The notes under the pieces were generated by a model. The model saw only the letters and a program-made list of their open reading frames with translations, had not been told where the DNA came from and searched no databases. From Ischnura elegans (lineage: Eukaryota; Arthropoda; Insecta; Odonata; Coenagrionidae), in assembly GCF_921293095.1 (NCBI RefSeq), contig NC_060253.1, positions 82,993,992-83,057,991 on the forward strand: a DNA stretch of 64,000 bases. The letters run 5' to 3'. Both the position numbers and the translations under genes were made by a program. Positions 45,456 through 56,000 of the stretch are shown here, piece by piece. Position 1 is the first letter of the stretch. Every line of letters begins with the position of its first letter.

Positions 45456-45866
45456 GCACTGGATATTAAACAAACTTTGAAAAACTTAAAGATACCATCA
45501 TGAATATAAGATATTTCAATTAAGCGATACCTGGTGATCACATGAGGGGCTGAATCCAAGCTATTATTTCAGGGATCAAAATACTACCGATGCAAAACAC
45601 TCTTCAATAATTTGTTTCCCACTTTAATATATACTGCAAAGAACAAGAGCTTGACTTATCTCTTGTGGTTAAGGAACTTCAATGACAGGAAAAGAAGGAT
45701 TTCTTACACCTGCCAATACAATTACAACACAACTCGGAGGAGAGTCAGATGCTTGGGGAAGACAATACCTGAGGCTTGGATCATTTGGAGCTCATATTCT
45801 AGTCCCACAGTTAACGGATTTAGGCCATGGTAAACTCATTCCCCGTGCATTTATCTCCAAATTGAC

Positions 45867-46196
45867 TCACGGCTCCTGACTAGTAGGAGCTGATCGAAAT
45901 TTCAAAACAAGCTCATACATGATAACAGCAACTAGTCGACCCAAAATGGGCCTGTGGTACATCTGGTGCATTTCAAACCCTTTGCTCATCAAGAGCCTGC
46001 GTGCAGCATCGTGGCACTCGGAGGTCACTGCTTCCGTACGCGTGTAGCCACAGGAACGGCAAAACGACAGGGCAACCTCAGTGAGTGCCGTACCAATGCC
46101 GTGGCCTCGATACAAGGGGGCCACAGATAAGCGCCTGAGACGAGCGCAATCGTCTGGATGTGTTCGGCTCTTTGCAATTGCTACAGTTCCTACCAC
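45867..46196 (-). CDS. Acetyltransferase exon 2 (terminal)
   Basis: The acceptor on the minus strand is TTATTTTTGTAG|GTGGTAGG. It carries the acetyl-CoA binding loop YRGHGIGTAL, the C-terminal GNAT strands and a hydrophobic segment (GRLVAVIMYELVLKF), ending QEP and TGA. Confidence 0.9.
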   Translation of the reverse strand: MVGTVAIAKSRTHPDDCARLRRLSVAPLYRGHGIGTALTEVALSFCRSCGYTRTEAVTSECHDAARRLLMSKGFEMHQMYHRPILGRLVAVIMYELVLKFRSAPTSQEP

Positions 46197-49100
46197 CTAC
46201 AAAAATAATAATGGTTGATTAGTAACACATGGAAAAGAGTAAGAAAACTTGGTTTGACCCCACACAGAAATTAAAAACTGACACGTCCCCAAAATTTATT
46301 ATCTTGGCAATCGCATAAGTAAATTGCTGAAATATGAGTTGGTAAATTTTGTACAAAGAAATTCGATAAATATTAACGTAAGCGCAAATTGGAGTGTTGC
46401 CCCAATGTTCAACTACACTAATTGTAAGTACACACATCCACAAGCAAGACTAACATCTTATGACACACATAAAGCAGTTCTGACAGTGAGTAAATTATTC
46501 TTGGGTCTAACTAGCCCTGAAGATGATAAGTGAGTCTTCCATCAAAAATACAGCCGAGATGGAGGGCCTGAACTAGTTAAAGGCCCAAGAGCAATTCCTC
46601 TGTGAATAATCCATGCAAAAGAAGTTTCTTCAGTCCTGAAATTGACAATACAGTTGAGGACCTCTAATCAGGAATCCCGAAACCCGGAAACCCCGAAATC
46701 CAGAACATTTGAAAATTCGTCTGCATAGTGTTTTGACTTGCCACCTCGTGGCACCACTCTCCAAGCCTTGTTCTGGGATGAGTAGGAATTTAGCACATAC
46801 TATGGACATTAGGGTGGGCCGAAAAAAGGTTTTTTTTTCCTGATCAAATTTTCCCTATGCGGGAAAGTTGCGATATGATATAAGGATCTCGCACACAAAA
46901 TTTTTTTCAAATCGAAGAATATTGCGATTGTTTCCATGATATTGAATGATTCGTGTAACAATTTTCCTACATCCAACAACTGGAATAGAGGATCTATGCC
47001 AAATGTCTTCAATGGCATAAGCCACTGTCTCCGCGATTCCCGGGACAGAAATAATGTAATTTTAACTTTCTTCTTCAATGTACCGAGAGTACAAAAACAT
47101 TTTCATCATCTCTTCATAAGTGGGCAAATCATTACCCCTGAACTTTTCGGGTGCAACAAATATAACGCACTCCACTCCACACCTGGTACGCTTTTTCTCT
47201 ATTTTCTCCATTGTGTCAATCCTCCCGTAATCGTTTGGAAGGTTGGTTGGAGGGACACGAGTGGAACTCGATGGTAGCCTCTTCCTCGTGGTGAGTGAGT
47301 TCTAGGTAGTTTCTTCACAAAACTAGCAAAGAGTTACTTAGTGAAATGCTTGGTGTTCAGGTTCTGTTCTTTCTCAGCCTTGGCTGAATTTCTTGCTGAA
47401 AATAGCTCCACAGTTACGCTATTCGTCATTATGATTGATGTTAATTTAAAATAATTTACCTTATTTTTACTTTTTGTGGGATTATTTACTACCATATGAT
47501 GACTTATTTGCTAAAAAATTAAATTCAATCGAAATAAATATTATTTTACCTACAATTTAGCCCCCAACATGGAATTTTATAAACGTAGGCAAAATTGAGT
47601 TGTGTTGTGCGGGTGGTCTATACTATAATTTTGTTGTTAATTCATAGGCATTGTTTGAACCATAGATTTTGTCAAATAAACTTCAAATTTCATTTTCATA
47701 AACTATAAACATGTATCTACTCTTAGATATTATCCATTATCCCATATTTTCATAAAATTCGTCTTCATAGCCGTTTAATTCTGAAATCAGCCTGATTTTT
47801 CGCAAAATTTTAAACTTTAGAGCTCGGGCGGCAGTGGTTAATATCATTCGATTTGAAAAAAATTTTGTGTGTGAGATCCTTATATCATTTCGCAACTTTC
47901 CTGCATAGGGCAAATTTGATCAGGAAAAAAAACCTTTTTTCGGCCCACCCTCATGGACATACCCCAAGAACCTTGTCAGGGACACACAAGGATATCAAAT
48001 ATCAAGTACAAGAGCCTGAGCACATGTATAAATTAATTAATTTACTAAATATACTATGAAGACCAGAAATCCAGAAGCCCTTCGGTCCCAAGCTTTCTGG
48101 ATTTGAGGTCCTCAACTGTACTTGATTCAGCTGCCATGAGAAGGAAATAAATGAGGCTCATGCACCCCACCATGGAGATTTTAGATGTTGAAGAGCAAGC
48201 ATATTTTTTTTCATGAGTCAACAACTGTTTTCACTTGCGATGAGAAAAATTCATTACCCTCAGCCCATCAGTCTCCGTAAAGCATCAGCAAAAATATTAA
48301 AGGGCATGTGATATTTTTTATACTGCAAGGTACTTAATATGTAAAAAAACTTGAGTAACAACAATTTTTAAGTAGATTTCCCAAATCAAAAGTCCCTCTC
48401 CAGCAAAAAAAATTCCAAAGGAGTTCCTTCATGACAATTAAGTCAACAACCAAAACAGTGGCACAGATAGCATGAACTAGTTTAAAATTCATAATGGTTT
48501 TATTCGTAAGAATTGACAGGATAATACATTAAAATTTGCTTAGAGTTATGCAATGATGAAAGCAAATCTGAAAATATATAACATAAGAGGCATTTATTGG
48601 AAATAAATAATCAATACAGTGAGATACTAAGTGAGACTAAACAGACAATTAAAGCAGGCACACAAAATGTTTTCATTTATTCCCACAGTTTCGAGGACTT
48701 TTAACGCTAAACGAGTGAGAGAAGTACTACAGAAGCTTCTCCTCTCACGGCAAAACAGAACATGCGATCAGACAACTACAACTGCAGACTCCACTCAAAT
48801 CTAGTTTCAATTTTGATGGATCGTTACTAGGGCACACTAAGACTAGTATATCTACACTGCTTTCATATTTAAGCAATAATTTTAGGAGCGTGCACACATC
48901 AAGTTGGATTGTTAAGAGTTAATAGTTTTACCTATGGTAGTCAACTTCATGTGAAAAGAAGAGGCGTTGTCGTAACCAGTCACTTTCCATGTCATGGAAA
49001 TGATAATTAGAAATATAATTCGACAACATAACAAAGCTATTGGTATCAAGTAGGACGACACATTATACAAATCATCATTATTTAATTCACCCCACATTAC

Positions 49101-49683
49101 CCACTATGAGTAGTGTACATGAATTTCAAGGTTTGAGGAACAAAAAACGTTATACAAATAGAATAAGCAGCATCATTTTCATACGAATATACTTTAATAC
49201 GCCAAACTCGATGGCGATACATACCAATTTTTTTGAAGAGTTGACATTTATATTTCTGGTAAGAAACTCCTTTTCAGTGACAGTCTCGAACCTTAAATTC
49301 TTCTTGAGGCCACCAAGCAAAAGTGGAGGGTCATACACCTCAGCCACCCAAAATCCAGTATGTTTGGAGGACATGTACATTCTTGCAATATTATTCATTT
49401 CCTGCGTCAGTTCTATGGCCTTCATTGTATGTCCAAGCCAAATAAATATGTACATTAAAAACAGAAACACTGGTATCGCCGCCAGACAATAACTTAGAGG
49501 TACGCCGAGAAAAATAAACATGACCGCAGCACATATGACTATTCCCTGAAATGTTATTTCTTGAGTCAAACCAGTCATGAAAGACGCATTCACAGTGGAC
49601 ATGGTAGCTTCACGTACCAGCTCCTTACAATAAACATCATCTCCTGGCTGGAAGTCCCTAATTACAACAATCGTATTGGACAT
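45867..49683 (-). CDS. NAT8/camello-like membrane N-acetyltransferase, two exons, 224 aa
   Basis: Exons 49683-49339 and 46196-45867 join in phase 0 (WVAE|VVGTVAIAK) to a complete 224-residue frame, close to the ~227 residues usual for NAT8 proteins. Residues ~40-85 are strongly hydrophobic (FQGIVICAAVMFIFLG and YCLAAIPVFLFLMYIFIWLG), the membrane hairpin of this family. Residues ~100-205 form a GNAT fold: FWVAE, VVGTVAIAK (strand beta-4), LRRLSVAPLYRGHGIGTAL with the R/Q-x-x-G-x-G acetyl-CoA loop, and TSECHDAARRLLMSKGFEM. Family members transfer acetyl from acetyl-CoA to cysteine conjugates or protein lysines in the ER/Golgi membrane; the substrate here is unknown. It is transcribed divergently from mib2. 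Confidence 0.9.
46651..48118. mobile_element. pogo/Tigger-like element, family T3, hosting a hAT element
   Basis: The inverted ends are CAGTTGAGGACCTCTAAT and GATTTGAGGTCCTCAACTG (partly diverged inside), with TA on both sides. Outer parts are 46651-46809 and 47961-48118. The centre is the hAT-type insert 46810-47952, so the original element was only ~320 bp. Confidence 0.82.
46810..47952. mobile_element. hAT-type element with ~115-bp inverted ends
   Basis: TAGGGTGGGCCGAAAAAAGG and its complement form the ends; similarity of the inverted arms extends ~115 bp each. A perfect 8-bp duplication ATGGACAT lies at 46802-46809 and 47953-47960. A 113-codon open frame inside (46936-47277, +) is not a recognisable transposase. 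Confidence 0.87.
49339..49683 (-). CDS. Acetyltransferase exon 1
   Basis: It starts MSNTIVVIRDFQPGDD, a typical GNAT N-terminus (an I-R-x-(F/Y)-x-x-x-D pattern), contains the membrane segment and ends GCTGAG|GTGTAT, phase 0. Continuing past this donor gives sequence unlike the family, which supports splicing here. Confidence 0.88.
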
Positions 49684-49930
49684 TATTGTAACACAGTAAA
49701 GTTTCGTTTTACTTCAAACCTATTCCGAGAAACATGAAAATGAGTTCCCATAAATACGTGGCATATAGAGAAATTAACAAGGCAGAGGGATTACAATTGT
49801 AATAGTCACTTAATCCAATCACTAATCCACAGCTGCATTAGATGTGAATCACAGTATACGAAAACCGACGTAAACAACCACCTGCTCTTGCAGATGACAA
49901 CAAACGCGCGCTGATGGGCGGTCGAAATTT
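49684..49930. promoter_or_regulatory. Probable divergent promoter, acetyltransferase / mib2
   Basis: It separates the acetyltransferase ATG on the minus strand from the first probable mib2 leader exon on the plus strand. CpG dinucleotides become more frequent toward 49860-50080 than in the AT-rich surroundings. No TATA box is clear in either direction. The assignment is from geometry only. Confidence 0.5.
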
Positions 49931-50077
49931 TGTTTCGAAACGTAACAGCAGGGTGCGTTACTTCAGCGCACAATCGTGGATTTTCGGGAGAGACTGGTAG
50001 CAGTTGTTACTGTCAAACTTCACGTTCTTTTGAGTTTTTGTTGTTGCTGTTGATTCCTTACGATTTCGAAGTTCAAG
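49930..50077 (+). other. mib2: Probable mib2 untranslated first exon
   Basis: It ends GTTCAAG|GTAAGTTTG, a strong donor. The next acceptor on this strand that leads into coding sequence is at 53822, with 68 untranslated bases before the mib2 ATG. The transcription start is not determined; 49930 is nominal. Confidence 0.5.
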
Positions 50078-53000
50078 GTAAGTTTGAGACGATATCGAAA
50101 TTTATTATTTTGACTCTTTAGCTTCACCGTCGTCCCAGAGATTGGTGAAATCGTCATTTTGTTACTTAACCTTCATCGTTGTTACACAAGTTTGTTTTAA
50201 GTTTATGTTGATTTATTCATTGCTTTCGTGAAATTTAATTATGCACGAAGAATATCTGACGTCAATACTCATGAAATATTTTCTAATCGACTTGCTATGT
50301 TGTCAAACGCTGGTATTGGTGGGACCTTTTGAACGTTTCTAAGTTCACCGACAAACGAATGAAAATGTTGTGTTTATTCATTGATTGTTAAGTTTTGTGC
50401 GATTAACCTGTAAAAATATATATATGATGCTTCTATTCAAACCTTAAGCAGGCTGTTCGTTGTGTTTAAGGCCCAAGTTCTCAGTCCTTAAAGAGTATCG
50501 GACTGCCACGAAGAGTTCGTAGACTTATTAGATCTTTCGAAAGTCACCTCAGGCTACATCGACAGCTTGTATGAATATTCTCGTTCCGTTGTCGTTTTCC
50601 TTGTGACTGCACCGTCTTACAAAAACAAGTGTTGCAAAGTTATACATTTTAGTCCAATAGTAAAGTTGCCAAGCACAGCTTACTGATCAGGACAATATTT
50701 TTACTCTTTGCATTGCGTCTGAATAGCATCTTTCAATACATTAAAATCGGTTGATATGTATTTTCTGTGATGTGAAACTACTGTTATTTATCATTACCGC
50801 ATCTGCGTGTTTGCGTCCTCGAATGATTCTTACTGAATACTTAGTTTGAGTGTCGGGGCCCCTGTACTGTTGTCTTCCCGTTTATCTGCAACCTCATCTG
50901 TGTTTACAATCCTCTCAAACGCCATTCTCCCGGATTCTTTTTCTCCACTACTGTTACCCGGCCCCCTACAGATTTGCCCCGGTTCTTATCGCGAATCCGC
51001 CCCTAATAGCCATATAACTCGGCGAAAGGGGTCGTCTGGGTAGAAGACCCCCAAATCTCTCTCCCCCTTCGATTTCACCTACCCCTCTGCGGCAAGCACC
51101 GTTTACCCATTTTTTCGCACGAGAGGGGCTCTGGTTCCGTGTCCCCCAGAATCCATTCACTGTGCCTGAACTGTTGCTCATGCCTTTGTTTCTTCCCACT
51201 TACTGTTGAAGGGTCCATGTATACATAGTATCACTTAATGCATCCGAGCTGCAGGTTTTTCTGCTTTAGGCAAATGGAAAACTTCCCCCACCGCCTGATT
51301 AAATGTTTTAGTTCCCCCCAATTCTTAAGGGTTTCTATTTTGTATGAATTGTTCCCAGTAAGTATTAGCATCATGAGGAAGGTTGTATAGCCATTGGTTC
51401 GATGTATTTTAACTCTGGATTGCCAAAGAAGACGTTTTTACTATTTCCTCAGCCTTAATTATATTGCTGCAATTCAGCACTCTGATGTGGTTCTTCAAAG
51501 TTGTTTCTTACACTCCTACCAGTATTAATGAATGACTTTTAAAGACATATATAGGATTTCCAAGTCCTGAAATAGTCATTCCATTCTCATGGATAGGCTC
51601 CACTTACGTAAAATTATCAACATTTTAAGATTTTGCACTGCCAATATTTAACTCCTCTTCCTGTACAGAGAAATCAAATCCTGATTATCTGGCACAAGGG
51701 CCATCACATTATAACTAACCTATCTCTCTGTTTAAAAAATTCCCCCTCGGTAAGCAAGCCATAGAAGTAACATCAAGTAACTGGTCAGGTATTATATTTG
51801 TTATAAATTTCTCCTGTCTCGCTTAATGTATGGTATTTTTTAATATCTATGTGTTTGTGATAGCAGTTTTTTTAGGAAAATTTCAGTAGTATTACTTTTA
51901 TTTTTTGTGCTGTTCTTATATATTAGTGATTGACTGATTACGCACTTGAGTCATTTACAAATCTGACTTAAAGACATTCTCTGGATTAAATTAAGAAAGA
52001 AGAACTTTGTACTTTCACATTAATATACATTAATGAGTACATTCTCTGGAGTCTAACTAATCTGTAACCTGCCGACTGCCAGTATTTTCTTCCTGCACAA
52101 TTTTTTTATTTAGTGCAAATTATAACCTAGCTGCAGAAGAGAATCATAGCAATTTTCAACCTCCTTTTAACTTTACTAGTGGGTAATGTAGTGTGTCCTA
52201 CTGGTAAAAGACATTTGATGTAGTTTTCAGGTTTGGATCCTTGCCTTCAGGGGATTCACAATGGGAATGCACTCATCAACTTGGTTAAAGTAATTAAGTG
52301 AAAGGCATTGCAGGAAGACTTAGCAATCGAATGAGTCTGAGTAACAGGAGTGTGGAGGTGGTTTCAGAGTCATTGATAAAGATAATACTGATGGGCCAGA
52401 TGATTGAATGAGACCAGTGTTCAGCTATGATTAAGAAATTCTTTTTTATTGGTAAAGCTCAGCTTTTCTTTAAGTCCAATATTTTCAATAGGACAAAGAT
52501 TTGGTCATTAGCTCAAAATCTGGCTGTTCTGAGAGTCAAGGCTAAGGCAGCTACTGAATAGGCTGCAGAAATAACCACAAACAATGGCCAGATTTATGAA
52601 ATAATGGCAATTAGGATTAGTTTGGTGTTTTGTAATCACATGTGTGATTTTTCACAGTCTCAGATTTTCAAGCAGTGATGATTATTACTGGCAGTAGTTT
52701 TCTTTTGGTCAACAGTCCACGAGGTTTTCCTTGAAGATGATTTTAATGTTGATAACTGTCCTCAATAACATTCTGATAACCTCCACATAACACATTCTTT
52801 GGGGAGAGCATATTAAATCGATGGAAAATTTTTTATTGCTGCTTGCAATACCATTTAGTGCCCAGCAAACTTCATATTGCCTAACAATCAATGAACAGTT
52901 TAGTAATACCATTTATAAATCAAGAGTGGCTGTACTGATGGCAATAATGTTTGATTTATTATAAGGAAAATAAATTCAATAAAATTTTTAAAATAAGTAT

Positions 53001-56000
53001 TACAATGGAGGAAAATTTTGACAGGAACGGGGCAAGTTTACGCAACCTATGCTTGACTGATGCTCAAAATTTGTGAGAATAACCCCTCCATTCCAATAAT
53101 AACCAATCATTTGAAACAAAAATCTTCGGACATGGAGTCTTGCTTCCTGCCACTTGTGTTACTGAAACACCTGCGTTGTTGTGGAACTGAAACACCGATG
53201 TTCGAATTGGTTTGAGAGTAAAATTCTTTTTTCTTTTCGCTTTTTCTGGCTGGTGCTTTGAAACTACTTCTCTCTATACTACGCCTCTCTAAGGATGTTG
53301 TTATTCACCTTGCAGTGCTCTGATTGGGTAACTTCAATCGCAAATAGCTCGGAAATGGTGCAATGAAGCAAAAAAATTTTTAGGTAATTTGTTGTATAGG
53401 TTTATGTACTCTATAACGTTTATGGTAGTGTGTCACTGAATTTCTGACCACCCTGCATGTCGTGGAGCGTGGTATAAGCTGATTCCATGCATATCATACG
53501 GAAATTGATTTTTCCATTGTTTCTATTATCTTTGTTATTTTATTCCATTCAATTCCTAAATTTTAATTTTAAGGGCAAATGGCAACTAAAAGCAATGTTT
53601 CTGACGAATGAATATCCCACGTGTTAGTGTGAATACAATTCGATGAAATCAGAATCGGGATTCGATTTGAAAGAATCACAATTTTAAAAATGGAATAGAC
53701 TCATCCCTACTAAAAACCTTAAAATAAAAAGGCAGGTCCTTCTTTTGTGATATTCTGCATTCCTCCCCGAAAAAAAACTTTAGTCAGGATTCTACTGTAA
53801 TTTGTTTATTTCTCTTTGCAGAGAGGGCATTGTGGTGGGTCTCGCTTTGTGGATGAGCCAGCCGTGAGGGGTGTGGAGGGGAGGGGGTGATGTTAGACGT
53901 GGGCGTGCGGGTAGTGCGTGGCCCGCACTGGAAGTGGGGGAACCAAGATGGCGGCGAGGGACACGTCGGCACCGTCGTGGAGCTTGGCAGGGCCGGCAGC
54001 CAGACGTCTCCGGATAAGACGGTAGTTGTGCTCTGGGACTCTGGTACCAGGACCAACTATCGCGTTGGCTACCAGGGATCGTTTGACCTTCGGGTGGTAG
54101 ACAATGCTCCGGCTGGTAAGGCCCTATCAACTCCCTGAGCTTTTCATACCATCTAAGTTCTTCATGATGAAAATTCTTGGCTAATTAGGTATTCTGTATT
54201 GTTGTTACACAGCATCTCTGTATGCGTACTTCTGTCTTTCATGTGGTATTATGTGTTCCATGAATTATTTTCTTGCAAATTGATACAATTAATCAATGTA
54301 TGGCGGTTCAGTAGTTGAATTAATAGAATTCCTCAAGGCCCTTCACTTTAACAGACATGTCAAAGAATTGGGTGTAGAGAGTGGGATTGCGTGGAGAAGG
54401 CAAAATAAAATCAAAGTACGACAACAAGATTACAATCAAAACAAACAAAAAACTCAAACTTGCAATAACTCTCGCTCACCTACCAAAATTGCCCTAAAGG
54501 CCGCCATACACGGCGAATGATTTCATTCTCCTGATCATTCACCGTATATAACAGAACAGCTCGCGAATGAACCTTCATGCTCATGATCATTCAGTGAAAA
54601 TTAGAACCTGTTCTATTTTGCTCGCATGATCCTGTGAATGATCACGTGATCATTCAGCATGATCATTCGCATGATCATTCACCGTGTGTAGCAGGCTTTG
54701 ATAAATTTCCATGTGGGCCTCAAGCACACACATTCAGATTCGTGAGGATTTCCCCCATACTGATTACCATATTTTTATCAATTAAAAAATGTATGAAGGC
54801 TTCTGCAATGAGTCGTGGATGCTCTCATGTTCACCAGATTTCCACTGTGCTGTTGTATGCCTGATGCCTGACAGTCTCCCTTGCAAACCCTGCAGTATCT
54901 GAAGGTCTGAAGTGGAGTTCGATGCAACTTCCTCTTAGTTTGCATCAAACTCCACTTCTGACTTCAAGATATTGGCATGATTGCGTGTGAAAATTTGGAC
55001 ATCATATTATTTTTTGAGAATTATATCAACAATCCCGAGGATTCAAGTGGGCGAAGCGAATGAGCAACAGAACTAGCTCCAGCTGTTTATGCTGAAAAAT
55101 GAAATCACTCTTTGCTATCTCACTTGTTTTAATCGACCATTGGCAAAAACCTCAACCGTGAACATAAACGAGACCCTTAATCACGCACATATATAGTGCT
55201 AATTAGATAAAAGATGGCACCACTTGTACCATCATGCACGGTAAAAAATTGGCATAGACCACTAAAACTCAAAGTTACGTATCATTTCAAAGAAATCTCA
55301 ACTCAGATATGCACGAACTTGGTGAAAACCTGAAAACTCTGAGGGAAATAGAATAATACCAACGATGCAATATGAAAAGAACACACATACTCGCCTTTCA
55401 GTTTTTTTCTGTGGAACAAATTTCCTGGTGTATTTGTAGCATGCACATACCCAGCAGATTTTTTGTGGATTTCTATCATGCTAGTGGCCTCACTCAAACC
55501 ACTGAAAATATGTTTAATATATCAAAGGAAAGTTGCACAATCGGAAAGTGAACTTGAGTAAGGCTTTAACTTTCTTTTTTTTAAATTTTGGTTATCAACT
55601 CTGATTACATGGAGTTGTATCTTTACACTCACCTATAAGAGCACTGGAAATGCAATGAATTCCTTGAGGAAAAATCAATTGCTTCGATTTGGACCTGGTG
55701 AGGATTTATTGATAGGGGCTTTTCAACGTATAAAATGGTATCCGGCTCGATTTTGTGGAAGTTCTTTATATCCATGATAAAAAGAAGGACACAATGGTAA
55801 TTTCCACACTTTTAATGTCACAACTCAGCAACCGACCATGGTTTCAACACTTAAGTGTCATTTTCAAGGTTGCACAACCTTGGTTTTTCAACCTTGAAAA
55901 TGACACTTACGTGTTGAAACCATGGTCGGTTGCTGAGTTGTGACATTAAAAGTGTGGAAATTACCATTGTGTTCTTCTTTTTATCATGGGGCTTTTCAAA

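Larger units (their letters stand above)
46197..49338 (-). other. Acetyltransferase intron
   Basis: This 3.1-kb GT-AG intron hosts a pogo-like element (46651-48118) with a hAT-type element nested in it. In 48119-49338 I see AT-rich sequence without recognisable features. Confidence 0.6.

Noticed and set aside
46936-47277. 113-codon frame inside the hAT element as a transposase
   Set aside because: It has no recognisable BED finger, RNase-H catalytic residues or dimerisation motif, and is far too short.
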